The notes below the pieces were generated by a model that was not told where the DNA came from, searched no databases, and saw nothing but the letters and a program-made list of their open reading frames with translations. From positions 434,001-498,000 of the forward strand of contig NZ_CADFDK010000006.1 of assembly GCF_902832885.1 (NCBI RefSeq): a stretch of DNA of 64,000 bases, in the 5' to 3' direction. The translations under genes were made by a program, and so were the position numbers. Positions 44,977 to 55,338 of the stretch are shown here, piece after piece; position 1 is the first letter of the stretch, and every line of letters starts with the position of its first letter. The stretch comes from Burkholderia seminalis DSM 23518. GTDB lineage: Bacteria; Pseudomonadota; Gammaproteobacteria; Burkholderiales; Burkholderiaceae.

Positions 44977-45777
44977 ATGAACGAAAGGCAGTACCCCGCC
45001 GCCGTCCCCGCGCACGTCTATCTGTTCGCGACCTGCCTGGTCGACCTGTTCGTCCCCGAAGCGGGGCTCGACGCGGTCCGCCTGCTGGAGCGCGAAAGTC
45101 TGACCGTCCACTATCCGCGCCGCCAGAGCTGCTGCGGGCAGCCGGCCTACAGCAGCGGCAATCCCGACGAAGCGCGCCGCGTCGCGGCCGCGCAGCTCGA
45201 CCTGTTCGCCGAGCCGTGGCCCGTGATCGTGCCGTCCGGCTCGTGCGCAGGCATGATCCGGCACCATTGGCCAGCGCTGTTCGCGGACGATCCCGTCAAC
45301 GGCCCGAAGGCCCGCGCGATCGCGGAACGGACCTACGAACTCGCGGAATTCCTCGTCCACGTACTCGATGTACGGCTCGACGCGGCCACGGCCGGCGCCG
45401 GGCCCGACGAGCGCGTCGTGCTGCACACGTCGTGCGCGGCCCGCCGCGAGATGGGCACGCGCGTCCATGGCGTCGCGCTCGTCGACGCGCTGCCCGGCGT
45501 GACCCGGATCGAGCACGAACGCGAATCCGAGTGCTGCGGCTTCGGCGGCACGTTCTCGCTGAAGCATCCGGACATCTCCGGCGCGATGGTGCGCGACAAG
45601 GTCGCGTCGGCCTGCGCGACGGGCTGCGACCGGCTCGTGTCCGCGGACTGCGGCTGCCTGCTGAACATCGGCCACGCCGCGGCCAAGGCCGGCGCGCCGC
45701 TGCCGGTCGAGCATCTCGCGAGCTTCCTGTGGCGCCGTACGTCCGGCGCCGCCTCGTTGCGCGGAGACAAGCGATGA
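44977..45777 (+). CDS. lutA: L-lactate utilisation protein LutA/LldE
   Basis: 266 aa. Two cysteine-rich domains (SCCGQPAYSSG, about residue 50, and SECCGFGGTFSLKHP, about residue 185) with the CCG motif, as in heterodisulfide-reductase-like subunits. With LutB and LutC it oxidises L-lactate to pyruvate, passing electrons through Fe-S centres to the quinone pool. The start follows GGAGCGAGAC. The stop overlaps the lutC start (ATGA). First gene of the plus operon opposite lldR. Confidence 0.93.
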   Translation: MNERQYPAAVPAHVYLFATCLVDLFVPEAGLDAVRLLERESLTVHYPRRQSCCGQPAYSSGNPDEARRVAAAQLDLFAEPWPVIVPSGSCAGMIRHHWPALFADDPVNGPKARAIAERTYELAEFLVHVLDVRLDAATAGAGPDERVVLHTSCAARREMGTRVHGVALVDALPGVTRIEHERESECCGFGGTFSLKHPDISGAMVRDKVASACATGCDRLVSADCGCLLNIGHAAAKAGAPLPVEHLASFLWRRTSGAASLRGDKR

Positions 45778-46499
45778 GCGCGCGCGCCGCGATTCTCGCG
45801 CGCCTGCGCGCCGCCTCGCCGGGCGTCGCCGCAACGGCCGCCCCCGCGCTGGACGCGCGCATCGACACGCATTACGACAGGCGCCGCACCTCGACCGGAC
45901 GCGACCCGCAGGCACTCGCACAGGCGATGCAGGCCGCGCTTGCCGCATCGCACGCGGACGTCTGGTGCGCGAGCGCCGACGCATGGCCCGCGCAGCTTGC
46001 CGCGCGCCTCGCCGACGCTGGCGTGCGCCGCCTGCTGCTCGACCCGGCGCGCGCCGAATCCGCGGCGCTCGCCCGTGCACTGCCCGACGCAGTCGCCCCG
46101 GTGCCGTTCGACCGGCCGATCGACGCATGGAAGGCCGAGCTGTTCGACACGATCGATGCGGGCTTCACCGTCGCGCGCTCCGGTATCGCGGCCACCGGCA
46201 CCGTCGTGCTCGCGCCCGATGCCGGCACGCCGCGCACGGTATCGCTGGTGGCGCCGCTGCATGTCGCGCTCGTCCACGCGAACACGCTGCATGCCGACCT
46301 GCACGCGGCCGTCCAGGCGGAACGCTGGCACGCCGGCATGCCGACCAACCTCGTGCTGGTGTCGGGCCCGTCCAAGACCTCCGACATCCAGCAGACGCTC
46401 GCCTACGGCGCACACGGCCCGCGCCGCCTGTGGGTCGTGATCGTCACCGATTCGGCCGCCTCGTCGGCCGCACCCGCTTGCGAGGAGCCGCCGCGATGA
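45774..46499 (+). CDS. lutC: L-lactate utilisation protein LutC/LldG
   Basis: 241 aa from the ATG at 45774, overlapping the lutA stop, and itself overlapping the lutB start. It belongs to the LUD domain family (LutC/YkgG): [17 protein letters not shown], then [15 protein letters not shown] and [21 protein letters not shown], the usual signature. It is the third subunit of the lactate-oxidising complex. The Ala-rich N-terminus is normal for Burkholderia copies. Order lutA-lutC-lutB differs from the more common lutABC. Confidence 0.93.
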   Translation: MSARAAILARLRAASPGVAATAAPALDARIDTHYDRRRTSTGRDPQALAQAMQAALAASHADVWCASADAWPAQLAARLADAGVRRLLLDPARAESAALARALPDAVAPVPFDRPIDAWKAELFDTIDAGFTVARSGIAATGTVVLAPDAGTPRTVSLVAPLHVALVHANTLHADLHAAVQAERWHAGMPTNLVLVSGPSKTSDIQQTLAYGAHGPRRLWVVIVTDSAASSAAPACEEPPR

Positions 46500-47941
46500 G
46501 CGACCACACGCTGCAATTCGTCGCCCCCGGCGACTTCAAGAGCCGCGCGCGCGCCGCGCTCGACGATCCCGCGTTGCGCCGGAGCTTTCGCGGTGCGATG
46601 GACTTCCTGCAGGGCAAGCGTGCGACGCAATTCCCCGACGACGACGAACTGCAGCAGCTGCGCGATCTCGGCGAAGCCGTGCGGCAGCACGCGCTCGCGC
46701 AACTGCCCGCGCTGCTCGAACGGCTGGAGACGAAGCTCACCGAGGCCGGCGTGCACGTGCACTGGGCCGAGACGGCCGCCGACGCGAACGCGATCGTGCT
46801 CGGCATCGCGCAGGCGAGGAAGGCGCGCCGCGTGATCAAGGGCAAGTCGATGGCGAGCGAGGAAATCGAGCTGAACCATTACCTCGCGGAGCACGGCGTC
46901 GACTGCATCGAATCCGACATGGGCGAATTCATCGTGCAGCTCGCGGGCGAGAAGCCGTCGCACATCGTGATGCCGGCGATCCACAAGACGCGCGGCGACA
47001 TCGCCGAGCTGTTCGAGGCACACATCCCCGGCACGCGCTACACGGAGGACGTCGACGAGCTGATCCAGACCGGCCGTCGCGCGCTGCGCCGCGCATTCGC
47101 CGAAGCCGACATCGGCCTGTCCGGCGTGAACTTCGCGGCGGCCGACACGGGCACGCTGTGGCTCGTCGAGAACGAAGGCAACGGCCGCCTGTCGACGACG
47201 GTGCCCGACACGCACATCGCGATCATGGGGATCGAGAAGGTCGTCGAGAAGCTCGAGCACATCGTGCCGCTGTCGAGCCTGCTCACGCGCTCGGCCACCG
47301 GCCAGGCGATCACGACCTACTTCAACCTGATCTCGGGCCCGCGGCGCGACGGCGAACGCGACGGCCCGCGCGAGCTGCATCTCGTGCTGCTCGACAACGG
47401 CCGCACGCAGGCATACGCGGACGACCAGCTGCGCGCGACGCTGCAATGCATCCGCTGCGGCGCGTGCATGAACCACTGCCCCGTCTACACGCGCATCGGC
47501 GGCCACGCGTACGGCACGACCTACCCGGGCCCGATCGGCAAGATCATTTCGCCGCACCTGCTCGGCCTCGACGCGACGGCCGACCTGCCGACCGCGTCGA
47601 CGCTGTGCGGCGCATGCGGCGAGGTGTGCCCGGTGCGGATCCCGATCCCGCAACTGCTCGTGCGGCTGCGCACCGAGGCGAACCGCAAGCCCGACGAACC
47701 CGTCGCGCATCCGCTGCGCGGCCAGGGCGCGAACTACAACCGCGCGGAAGACCTCGTGTGGCGCTTCTGGTCGGGCGCGTTCGCGCATCCGCGCGCGTAC
47801 CGCGCGTTCCGCTGGGCCGCGACGCGCCTGCATGCGCTGACGCCCGCGAAACAGATGGGCTGGACGCAGCACCGCACGCCGCTCGAACCGGCGCCGCGCA
47901 GCCTGTCCGACCTGCTGCGCGCCCGCGGCCAGCCCGAATAG
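46496..47941 (+). CDS. lutB: Iron-sulfur L-lactate utilisation protein LutB/LldF
   Basis: 481 aa from the ATG at 46496. The LUD domain ([34 protein letters not shown]) is followed by two 4Fe-4S clusters: [12 protein letters not shown] (about residue 318) and CGACGEVCP (about residue 372). It transfers electrons from lactate oxidation. The stop lies 50 bases before lldP. The N-terminal half is similar in fold to LutC, as usual. Together with LutA and LutC it replaces a flavin LldD, which is absent here. Confidence 0.94.
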   Translation: MSDHTLQFVAPGDFKSRARAALDDPALRRSFRGAMDFLQGKRATQFPDDDELQQLRDLGEAVRQHALAQLPALLERLETKLTEAGVHVHWAETAADANAIVLGIAQARKARRVIKGKSMASEEIELNHYLAEHGVDCIESDMGEFIVQLAGEKPSHIVMPAIHKTRGDIAELFEAHIPGTRYTEDVDELIQTGRRALRRAFAEADIGLSGVNFAAADTGTLWLVENEGNGRLSTTVPDTHIAIMGIEKVVEKLEHIVPLSSLLTRSATGQAITTYFNLISGPRRDGERDGPRELHLVLLDNGRTQAYADDQLRATLQCIRCGACMNHCPVYTRIGGHAYGTTYPGPIGKIISPHLLGLDATADLPTASTLCGACGEVCPVRIPIPQLLVRLRTEANRKPDEPVAHPLRGQGANYNRAEDLVWRFWSGAFAHPRAYRAFRWAATRLHALTPAKQMGWTQHRTPLEPAPRSLSDLLRARGQPE

Positions 47942-47991
47942 CGCCCCCGCTTTCAAACCCGTACCCCGATAAATCCATGGAGGAGACACCC

Positions 47992-49698
47992 ATGCAGGTT
48001 TGGCATCAGATCTATACGCCGCTCGGCAGCCTCGGGCTGTCGGCGTTCGTCGCCGCGATTCCGATCATCTTCTTTTTCGTCGCGCTGGCCGCACTGCGGA
48101 TGAAAGGCCATGTCGCCGCCGCGATCACGCTGCTGCTGTCGCTCGGCGTCGCGATCCTCGCGTACGGGATGCCCGTGCCGCAGGCGCTCGCGGCCGCCGG
48201 CTTCGGCTTCGCCTACGGCCTGTGGCCGATCGCATGGATCATCGTCGCGGCCGTGTTCCTGTACAAGATCGTCGTGAAGACCGGCCAGTTCGACATCATC
48301 CGCGCGTCCGTGCTGTCGATCACCGACGACCAGCGCCTGCAGATGCTGCTGATCGGCTTCTCGTTCGGCGCATTCCTCGAAGGCGCCGCCGGCTTCGGCG
48401 CACCCGTCGCGATCACGGCCGCGCTGCTCGTCGGTCTCGGCTTCAAGCCGCTGCATGCGGCAGGACTGTGTCTGATTGCAAATACCGCGCCGGTCGCGTT
48501 CGGCGCGATGGGCATTCCGATCATCGTCGCCGGGCAGGTGACGGGCATCGATCCGTTCCACATCGGCGCGATGGCCGGCCGCCAGTTGCCGCTGCTGTCG
48601 CTCGCGGTGCCGTTCTGGCTCGTGTTCATGATGGACGGACTGCGCGGCGTGCGGCAGACCTGGCCGGCCGCGCTCGTCGCGGGCGGCAGCTTCGCGGTCA
48701 CGCAGTACTTCACGTCGAACCACATCGGGCCCGAGCTGCCGGACATCACGTCGTCGCTCGTCAGCCTCGTCGCGCTCGCGGCGTTCCTGAAGGTGTGGCA
48801 GCCGCGCACCGCGCGGCAGCCGGCCGGCGGCCTCGTCGCGTCCGGCGGCGGCGCGGCGCTGGCCGGGTTCGGCGCGAGCGGCACCGGCTTCGGCACCGGC
48901 ACGAGCCGCCGGGCGTCGCCGTACACGCTCGCGCAGACGGTGCGCGCGTGGTCGCCGTTCCTGATTCTCACGGCCGTCGTCACCGTCTGGAGCCTCGCGC
49001 CGTTCAAGGCGCTGTTCGCCGCACACGGCGCGCTCGCGTCGACCGTGCTGAAGTTCCACGTGGCCGGGCTCGATCAGCTCGTCGTGAAGACCGCCCCGAT
49101 CGCCGCGACGCCGAAGGCGCTCGACGCGGTGCTGAAGATCGATCTGGTGTCGGCGGTCGGCAGCGCGATCCTCGTGACCGCGCTGATCTCGATGGCGCTG
49201 TTGAAGATGAAGCCGCGCGACGCGCTCGTCACGTTCGGCGAGACGCTGAAGGAGCTGACGCGCCCGATCCTGTCGATCGGCCTCGTGCTCGCGTTCGCGT
49301 TCGTCGCGAACTACTCGGGGATGTCGTCGACGCTCGCGCTGATGCTGGCCGCGACCGGCGCCGCGTTCCCGTTCTTCTCGCCGTTCCTCGGCTGGCTCGG
49401 CGTGTTCCTGACGGGCTCCGATACCTCGTCGAACGCCCTGTTCTGCTCGCTGCAGCAGGCCACCGCGCACCAGCTCGGCGTGCCCGAGACACTCGCGGTC
49501 GCCGCGAACACGACGGGCGGCGTGACCGCGAAGATGATCTCGCCGCAGTCGATCGCGGTCGCATGCGCGGCGACGGGCCTCGTCGGTAAGGAATCCGAGC
49601 TGTTCCGCTTCACGGTGCGGCACAGCCTGCTGTTCGCGGTGATCGTCGGGCTGATCACGCTCGTACAGGCGTACGTGCTGCCGGGAATGGTGCCGTAA
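47992..49698 (+). CDS. lldP: L-lactate permease
   Basis: 568 aa from the ATG at 47992 ([12 protein letters not shown]): the GGAGGAG just before it is the ribosome-binding site, so an ATG at 47977 is not the start. The protein has about 13-14 membrane helices and the family signature [20 protein letters not shown] (about residue 120), plus [13 protein letters not shown] near the end. LctP/LldP carriers import lactate or glycolate with protons. It closes the lut operon before a strong terminator. A Gly-rich cytoplasmic loop (about 280-300) is longer than in E. coli. Confidence 0.94.
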   Translation: MQVWHQIYTPLGSLGLSAFVAAIPIIFFFVALAALRMKGHVAAAITLLLSLGVAILAYGMPVPQALAAAGFGFAYGLWPIAWIIVAAVFLYKIVVKTGQFDIIRASVLSITDDQRLQMLLIGFSFGAFLEGAAGFGAPVAITAALLVGLGFKPLHAAGLCLIANTAPVAFGAMGIPIIVAGQVTGIDPFHIGAMAGRQLPLLSLAVPFWLVFMMDGLRGVRQTWPAALVAGGSFAVTQYFTSNHIGPELPDITSSLVSLVALAAFLKVWQPRTARQPAGGLVASGGGAALAGFGASGTGFGTGTSRRASPYTLAQTVRAWSPFLILTAVVTVWSLAPFKALFAAHGALASTVLKFHVAGLDQLVVKTAPIAATPKALDAVLKIDLVSAVGSAILVTALISMALLKMKPRDALVTFGETLKELTRPILSIGLVLAFAFVANYSGMSSTLALMLAATGAAFPFFSPFLGWLGVFLTGSDTSSNALFCSLQQATAHQLGVPETLAVAANTTGGVTAKMISPQSIAVACAATGLVGKESELFRFTVRHSLLFAVIVGLITLVQAYVLPGMVP

Positions 49699-49724
49699 GC
49701 GGCGCACCGGCGGCCCCACAAGAC

Positions 49725-49758
49725 AAAAACCCCACGCCCGAACGGGCGTGGGGTTTTT
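49725..49758. terminator. Strong bidirectional terminator after lldP
   Basis: Stem of AAAAACCCCACGCCC with GGGCGTGGGGTTTTT around a GAAC loop. Each strand ends in a T5 run, so it serves lldP and the convergent M48 protease gene. Confidence 0.88.
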
Positions 49759-49814
49759 CGTTTCGCGTGCCGATCGCCGGCGCGGGCCGGCGATTCGTCA
49801 TGCGCGTCGCGCGA

Positions 49815-50576
49815 TCAGCTGCCCTTCGCGATGCGATCCTGGATGTGCTGCGCGCGGCTCGCCGACGACGGGTGCGAGCTCATCATCGAGCTCTGGCCGC
49901 CGTCCAGCTGCGCGAGCTTCTGGAAGCCGGTGACGAGGCCCTTCTGGCTCATGCCCTTCTGCTTCATCAGGTCGAACGAGTAGTCGTCCGCCGCGCTTTC
50001 CTGCGATTGCGAGAACTGCGCGTTGATGAACTTCTCGGTGATGTCGCCGAGCTGCGAGCTCGACAGCGCCGCGACGCCCGGCGATGCCGCGCCGGCCGCG
50101 CTGCGCGCCGCGCTCACCGCGTACGCCGTCTGCATCGCCTTCTTCGAGTGACCCAGTGCGACGTGGCCCATTTCATGGCCGATCACGCCGCGCAGCTCGT
50201 CGTCGTTCATCATGTCCATCAGGCCGCTGTACACGCGCACGCAGCCGTTGCCCATCGCCCACGCGTTGACGTCCTTGGTCATGTAGACCTTGTAGTTGAT
50301 CTTCTGGCCGTTCAGCGTCATGTCGCCGAAGCCCTTCATCACCTTCGTCAGGCGCTTCGCGTATGCGCTGTTCGCCGGCGCGATCTTCGACTCGGCGTCG
50401 CTGGACTTGCACGATTCGTTCGACAGTGCCGCGATGTCGCTGTCCGACAGCGTCGCCGCCTTGTACAGGTTCGTCCCCGCCGACGTCAGGCTGTTCGCGT
50501 CCAGGCTCTGTACCCCGCCGCATGCGCTCAACAGGAACGCCACGCCACACGCCGCCACCGCTTTCTTGAGTTGCAT
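49815..50576 (-). CDS. M48-family metalloprotease lipoprotein (LoiP/YcaL-like)
   Basis: 253 aa from the ATG at 50576 (MQLKKAVAACGVAF); GAGGGA precedes it. The signal ends with the lipobox LLSAC (Cys19), so the protein is anchored to a membrane on the periplasmic side. The zinc motif is HEMGH at 134-138, with the third ligand expected in QSQESAADDYSFDLM. Related E. coli proteins (LoiP, YcaL, BepA) take part in outer-membrane protein quality control. Single gene. Confidence 0.92.
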   Translation of the reverse strand: MQLKKAVAACGVAFLLSACGGVQSLDANSLTSAGTNLYKAATLSDSDIAALSNESCKSSDAESKIAPANSAYAKRLTKVMKGFGDMTLNGQKINYKVYMTKDVNAWAMGNGCVRVYSGLMDMMNDDELRGVIGHEMGHVALGHSKKAMQTAYAVSAARSAAGAASPGVAALSSSQLGDITEKFINAQFSQSQESAADDYSFDLMKQKGMSQKGLVTGFQKLAQLDGGQSSMMSSHPSSASRAQHIQDRIAKGS

Positions 50577-50778
50577 CCCGGAATCCCTCGATAGTTGTAT
50601 TTGGGAGCGGCGATTTTGCATAATCCGGCAGAAAATTACCAGATGTTTACATCGGATGACACCTTCATTACTCGATGAATTGAAATGAAGACGCGATTCG
50701 TCACCGAATTGACGACAAAAAACGGAGCAATCGTCGCCCCCGGGCGACGTTCGGGACGGAAACCGGGCCGGCCGCCGC

Positions 50779-51561
50779 TCAGGCGGTCTGGTTGCTGCGC
50801 CGCGTCAACCGCCGCGCGACCAGCATCGGCAGGCGCACCGCGAAACCGGCGAACAGGCGCAGGTGCATCCACGCGAGCAGCGCGTTGTCGCGGCCATAGT
50901 GGAAGTGCGAGACGCCGCCCTCGTGCCGGCCGAAATAGCGCACCGGCGCGTCGATGCGGATCGGGCGCACGCCGGCCCAGCACAGCCGCACGGCCGCTTC
51001 GGGATCGAAGTCGAAACCGCGCATCCACGGCTGGCGCCGCATGATCGCCGCGAGCGGCGCGACCGGATACACGCGAAACCCGTACAGCGAATCGCCGATA
51101 CCGGCCCACAGCGTCTCGAGGTCGGCCCAGGCGTTCGACAGCCGGCGGCCCTGCACGCGCAGCTGCGGCGCGCTCGCGTCGAACTTCGGCACGCCGAGCA
51201 CCATCGCGTCGGGCTCGGCCTGCGACGCGGCCATGAAGGCGGGAATAAGGTCGGCCGGATGCTGGCCGTCGGAATCCATCGTCAGCACGTGCGTGAAGCC
51301 GCTCGCGGCCGCCGCGTCGAGCCCCGCGAGCACCGCGGCGCCCTTGCCGCGATTCTCCGGCAGCACGATCACGCGCAATCCGGGATCGCGCTTCGCCATC
51401 GCCTGCAGCCGTTCGGCGCTGCCGTCGGTGCTGCCGTCGACGACGACCCACACCGGGTTCCACCGCGCGCGCGCCTGGCGCACGGTCGTGTCGACCTTGA
51501 CACCCGGGTTGTAGCTCGGGATCAGCACGAGATGGGTGGACGAGGCGTGCAGCTTGGACAT
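50779..51561 (-). CDS. Family 2 glycosyltransferase of the pigment cluster
   Basis: 260 aa from the ATG at 51561 (MSKLHASSTHLVLI). GT-A fold of the dolichyl-phosphate-mannose-synthase-like GT2 group: IPSYNPGVKV, ENRGKGAAVLAGLDAA, and the metal-binding DxD in TMDSDGQHP (about residue 98). There is no C-terminal membrane anchor. It ends the minus arm of the aryl-polyene-like operon (ACP, ketoreductase, chorismatase, this gene) and probably adds a sugar to the pigment or its lipid carrier. No clear Shine-Dalgarno; the frame upstream is open but reads as non-protein. Confidence 0.83.
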   Translation of the reverse strand: MSKLHASSTHLVLIPSYNPGVKVDTTVRQARARWNPVWVVVDGSTDGSAERLQAMAKRDPGLRVIVLPENRGKGAAVLAGLDAAAASGFTHVLTMDSDGQHPADLIPAFMAASQAEPDAMVLGVPKFDASAPQLRVQGRRLSNAWADLETLWAGIGDSLYGFRVYPVAPLAAIMRRQPWMRGFDFDPEAAVRLCWAGVRPIRIDAPVRYFGRHEGGVSHFHYGRDNALLAWMHLRLFAGFAVRLPMLVARRLTRRSNQTA

Positions 51562-51689
51562 GGAAACAGCCGATTGCGAAGACGGGGATCCTGACAAAAT
51601 TTTATGACTTGCCGGCGAACGTCGGCAGGCTTCGTCGAGGACATCGTCGACGCCATTCGCCGGTTGCCGGATCGTGAGGTTCTCGCGCT

Positions 51690-52901
51690 TCATGACAGCC
51701 ACTCCATTGCATGTCCCGCACTGGCCTCGATCTCGACCAGCAGGTCGTCGCGGCACACGTCCGCGTGCACGAACAGCGGCCGCACGCGTGGCCCGGCCGC
51801 GTCGCGCAGCACGCGCCCGATCGCGGCGAGCGCCGCGGCATCGCCGGCGTCGCGCACGTAGACGCGATAGCTCAGGTCGGCGAGCGAGAACGGGCCATGC
51901 CCCTGCCGCGCGGCCTGCTCGAGCACGGCCGCGAGATTCGCGACCGTCTCGCGCGTCTGCGCGACGACGTCGCCGTGATGCACGGTGCGATGCCCGACGA
52001 TGCTCGCGGTACCCGATACGAACAGCACCGGCGCCGCGGCCCCAGCGGCCCACGCGGCGGCGCGCGCGAACGTCGGCGCACGCGGGCCGTACTGCGCCGG
52101 GTAGTGGTACGCGCTCACCTGGCGCGGGTTCTCGACCGGATCGGCCGGCGTGCGGCTCGCGAGGAAATGAATCGCGAGCGGCGCGGCCGGCGGGGCATCG
52201 CCCGCGACCGGCACGACCGAGCCGAGCGCACACGCGGCCGGCACGCCGCCCGTCAGCGCGCGACGGCACGCGTCGAACGCTTGCTGGCGGCCGATATTGA
52301 ACTGACGATAGCGCTCGATCCCGAACTGCACCGCGTTGATCGCCGGCACCGTGTTCCAGATGCGCAGCGGATGCGGCATGTCGAGCGCATCGAGCAGGCC
52401 GAACAGCATGCGGTATGCATCGAACGTCGCGCGCTCGAGCGGCGTACCGCCGTCATACGCATTGTGCGTGACATGCGTCTCCTGCACGACGAGGCTGCCG
52501 AACACGAGCCCGGCCGTTTCGCTGTAGCGGTAGTGCAGCGCGCCGCGCCGTTCGCTGCGCAGGTCGCGCGCATCGCATTGCCAGATTTCGCAGACGGCGT
52601 CGTGCGGCGCGGCATCGGCGCCGAGCAGCGCCATCCGCACCGGTGCGACCGGCAGGTCGGGCGCGGTATCGGCAAGGATCCGTTGCGCGGCATCGGCATG
52701 CGAGCCGGCCGCGCCGATGCACACCGCGCCCAGCGCGCCCGGCACGACGTGGTCGAGCCGCGCGGCATGCAGCAACGCGACGAGCCGCGCATGGCTCATC
52801 TGGACGAGCCGCAGCGCGCGGTCGCCGCCATGCGCGAACGGCGCGGTGGCGGACGGCGGCGAACACGAGCGCCGTTCGGCGTCGACGGGATGCACGGACA
52901 C
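51690..52901 (-). CDS. Chorismatase (FkbO/Hyg5/XanB2-like)
   Basis: 403 aa from a GTG at 52901 with GAGGAA six bases before it. The protein has two RidA-like halves; motifs include SLVVQETHVTHN, RIWNTVPAINA, SAYHYPAQYGPRAPTFARA and FVSGTASIVGH, which I recognise as the XanB2/FkbO-type chorismate hydrolases. These turn chorismate into 3- or 4-hydroxybenzoate or related acids and pyruvate. In Xanthomonas the enzyme supplies the aromatic starter of xanthomonadin. Position between the ketoreductase and glycosyltransferase supports the same role here. Which product it makes cannot be read from sequence. Confidence 0.82.
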   Translation of the reverse strand: MSVHPVDAERRSCSPPSATAPFAHGGDRALRLVQMSHARLVALLHAARLDHVVPGALGAVCIGAAGSHADAAQRILADTAPDLPVAPVRMALLGADAAPHDAVCEIWQCDARDLRSERRGALHYRYSETAGLVFGSLVVQETHVTHNAYDGGTPLERATFDAYRMLFGLLDALDMPHPLRIWNTVPAINAVQFGIERYRQFNIGRQQAFDACRRALTGGVPAACALGSVVPVAGDAPPAAPLAIHFLASRTPADPVENPRQVSAYHYPAQYGPRAPTFARAAAWAAGAAAPVLFVSGTASIVGHRTVHHGDVVAQTRETVANLAAVLEQAARQGHGPFSLADLSYRVYVRDAGDAAALAAIGRVLRDAAGPRVRPLFVHADVCRDDLLVEIEASAGHAMEWLS

Positions 52902-52987
52902 TTCGATTTCCTCACTATGCGGCGCGGGCCGCGCGGCAACACGGCCCTGCGCCGCGTTGCGTTACGCGACGGACGCGGCGCGCGTCG

Positions 52988-53704
52988 TCACGCGAGACCG
53001 CCGTTGACGGACAGCACCTGCCCCGTCACATAAGCCGCGGCGTCGGACACCAGATACGCGACCATCGCCGCGACTTCGTCGGGCCGGCCCGCGCGTTGCG
53101 CGGGCACGAGCTGCTTGATGCGTTCGGCGGGAAACGCCTGTTCGGCCATCGGCGATTCGATGATGCCGGGCGCCACCGCGTTGACGGTGATGCCGCGCGA
53201 CGCGAGCTCCAGCGACAGCGATTTCGTCGCGCCGATCAGCCCCGCCTTCGCGGCCGCGTAGTTGACCTGCCCGCGATTGCCGGTCACGCCGGCCACCGAC
53301 GCGATGTTGACGATCCGCCCGCGGCGCGTGCGGATCATCGGCAGCAGCAACGGCTGCGTGACGTTGAAAAAGCCGTTGAGCGTCACGTCGATCACGCTGT
53401 GCCATTGCCGTTGCGACATGCCGGCCATCGGCGCGTCGTCGTGAATGCCTGCGTTGTTGACGAGGATCTGCACCGGCGACGTGTCGATGAAAGGCTTCAG
53501 CGCGGCGAGCGTCGCTTCGGCGTCGGTCACGTCGAATGCGATCGCATGCGCGCTGCCGCCGGCCGCGACGATCTGCTGCGCGACCGCCTCCGCCTGCGCG
53601 AGATGGCGGTTCGCATGCACCCATACTTCATGGCCGGCCTGCGCGAGCGCCGTGCAGATCGCCTGCCCGAGTGCGCCGCTGCCGCCCGTCACGAGTGCCC
53701 GCAT
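52988..53704 (-). CDS. 3-oxoacyl-ACP reductase (FabG-like)
   Basis: 238 aa from the ATG at 53704 (MRALVTGGSGALG) with GGAGCA upstream. Classical SDR: cofactor loop TGGSGALG (residues 5-12), NNAG (about 82), catalytic Ser in NIASVAG and Tyr-Lys in VNYAAAKAG, C-terminal YVTGQVLSVNGG. It would reduce ketoacyl-ACP intermediates of the pigment polyene with NADPH. Co-directional with the ACP gene and the chorismatase, this is the ketoreductase of the cluster rather than the housekeeping FabG. Confidence 0.9.
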   Translation of the reverse strand: MRALVTGGSGALGQAICTALAQAGHEVWVHANRHLAQAEAVAQQIVAAGGSAHAIAFDVTDAEATLAALKPFIDTSPVQILVNNAGIHDDAPMAGMSQRQWHSVIDVTLNGFFNVTQPLLLPMIRTRRGRIVNIASVAGVTGNRGQVNYAAAKAGLIGATKSLSLELASRGITVNAVAPGIIESPMAEQAFPAERIKQLVPAQRAGRPDEVAAMVAYLVSDAAAYVTGQVLSVNGGLA

Positions 53705-53799
53705 CGAATTGCTCCGTTCATCGCGTTTCACCTCGATCGACGCGACGGCGAACCGTACGCCGATCGCCGCCGCATCCCGTCATGCACTGCGCGCCACCG

Positions 53800-54060
53800 T
53801 TACTTCGTGCGATGCGCGGCGACGTACGCGGCCAGCGCGCCGAGCGTCGCGAAGATCGTCTGGTTGTCCGGATTGTCCGAGCGCAGTTCGAAGCCGAATT
53901 TCTTCGAGATCAGCAGCGCGATTTCCAGGATGTCGATGGAGTCGAGCCCGAAACCTTCGCCATACAGCGGAGTGTCGGCCGTCACTGTGTCGAGCGGGAC
54001 GTCTTCGAGATTCAGTTCGCCGATGATCAGCGTGGCGAGCTCTTGTTCCAGTGCGTTCAT
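53800..54060 (-). CDS. Acyl carrier protein of the pigment cluster
   Basis: 86 aa, start ATG at 54060 (MNALEQELATLI). The phosphopantetheine attachment site is Ser41 in GFGLDSIDILE. It would carry the growing polyene chain between the ligase, KS/CLF, ketoreductase and dehydratase. First gene of the minus arm, 95 bases before the ketoreductase. Aryl-polyene clusters usually carry two ACPs; a second would lie beyond the window end. Confidence 0.9.
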   Translation of the reverse strand: MNALEQELATLIIGELNLEDVPLDTVTADTPLYGEGFGLDSIDILEIALLISKKFGFELRSDNPDNQTIFATLGALAAYVAAHRTK

Positions 54061-54631
54061 CATGCGTGCGGGCAGGCGGCCCATGGCAGCGGAAGGCGCC
54101 CGGAAAAGGCAACCGTCGTGCACGCCCGGCGCGTGCCAATCTCCGTCCCTCCGGCGTCTGCCGGCTTCCCCGCCTGCGTTGTCTGGGGATGGTTTGTAAA
54201 AGTTACGCGGATTCTAGACGAAGGGTATCGGGGCGTATACCGTGAATGGTTACAGACTGGCGAGCCGGCGCCGCGGCCCGTTTCGCGACGCGAATGCACG
54301 AGACGCTTGAGCCGCTTTGGATGGAAATGGGCCGACCCCGCGAAACCGTTCGCCCGGTGCCATACAATCGGTTACAAAACCCGGTCGCACCGGCCCCGAA
54401 CGCGCGGCGCCGCGGCCCTAAAATGAGCGTGCCCGACCACCGGCCCGGACCCGCGTCCCGGCCGCCATTCATATGATGTTTGACGGCCCGACCACCGTGT
54501 CCGGCCACGATCCGCCCGATGTCTCCAGTCATGCCGCGTCCGCCCTTCCGCTCCGTTCCGGTTCGCCTGCCCGTCCGCCGCCGTGCCGCGGCCGCGGCCC
54601 GGTGCCCGCGCCGTGCGTACGGAGGCGGCCG
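54061..54631. other. Divergent promoter region of the pigment cluster
   Basis: 571 bases between the ACP gene and the first plus-strand gene. No gene is supported; open frames here lack starts or protein-like composition. It contains an inverted repeat GGTAT...ATACC (54224-54241) and AT-richer patches near 54195-54215 and 54360-54380 that could be promoters for the two arms. No consensus -35/-10 pair is convincing. Confidence 0.5.
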
Positions 54632-55285
54632 ATGAGCCGGCTGCTGTCGGTCCTGCGCGGCGCGGCAGCGGTCGGTGCCGTGGCGGCCTACCAGGCCGGC
54701 GCGCACTACGCGAGCGCGACGCCGGGCGCGCACGGCTTCGGGCTCGCGATGGCGCTCGTGCCGCCGCTGCTGCTCGCGCTCGGCGCGGCGCTGCGTTCGC
54801 CGCGGCGCGCATGGCTCGTGCCGGCGTGGCTGCTGGCCACCGCCGCGCTGTGGGGGGCTCGCGCGCCGCTCGCGCGGCACTTCGAATGGGGCCTGTATCT
54901 GGAACACGCGAGCTTCAACCTCGCGATGGCGCTGCTGTTCGGCCGCACGCTCGCGGCCGGCCAGGTGCCGCTGTGCACGCGCTTCGCGGCGATGATCCAC
55001 GGCACGGTCACGCCGGCCGTCGCGCGTTACACGCGGCGGATCACGCTCGCGTGGACGCTGTTCTTCGTCGCGACCGCCGCCGTGTCGACGCTGCTGTTCG
55101 CGACCGCGCCGATCGTCACGTGGTCGACGTTCGCGAACTACCTGTCGCTGCCGCTCGTCGCCGTGATGTTCGCCGCCGAGCATGCGTGCCGGCGCTTCGC
55201 GCTGCCGCACGAACCGCGGCCCCGGATGGCCGACGCGGTGCGCGCGTACCGCGCGACGACACACGCGTCGCAGGCGTCACGATGA
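54632..55285 (+). CDS. COG4648-type membrane protein of the aryl-polyene cluster
   Basis: 217 aa from the ATG at 54632 (MSRLLSVLRG), six bases after GGAGG. About five to six membrane helices, with the conserved-looking FNLAMALLFGRTL and WTLFFVATAAVSTLLF in the C-terminal half. Similar predicted membrane proteins occur next to the AMP-ligase in aryl-polyene clusters; the function is unknown but membrane anchoring of the assembly line is a reasonable guess. First gene of the plus arm. Confidence 0.75.
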   Translation: MSRLLSVLRGAAAVGAVAAYQAGAHYASATPGAHGFGLAMALVPPLLLALGAALRSPRRAWLVPAWLLATAALWGARAPLARHFEWGLYLEHASFNLAMALLFGRTLAAGQVPLCTRFAAMIHGTVTPAVARYTRRITLAWTLFFVATAAVSTLLFATAPIVTWSTFANYLSLPLVAVMFAAEHACRRFALPHEPRPRMADAVRAYRATTHASQASR

Positions 55286-55338
55286 ATTCATGACCGGCGC
55301 GCCGCCGCGCCGGCCTTCGCCCCCGTTTTGACCGATTT

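Noticed and set aside
47977-47994. ATG at 47977 as the lldP start
   Set aside because: The GGAGGAG that begins within it is correctly spaced for the ATG at 47992, so the later start was chosen.
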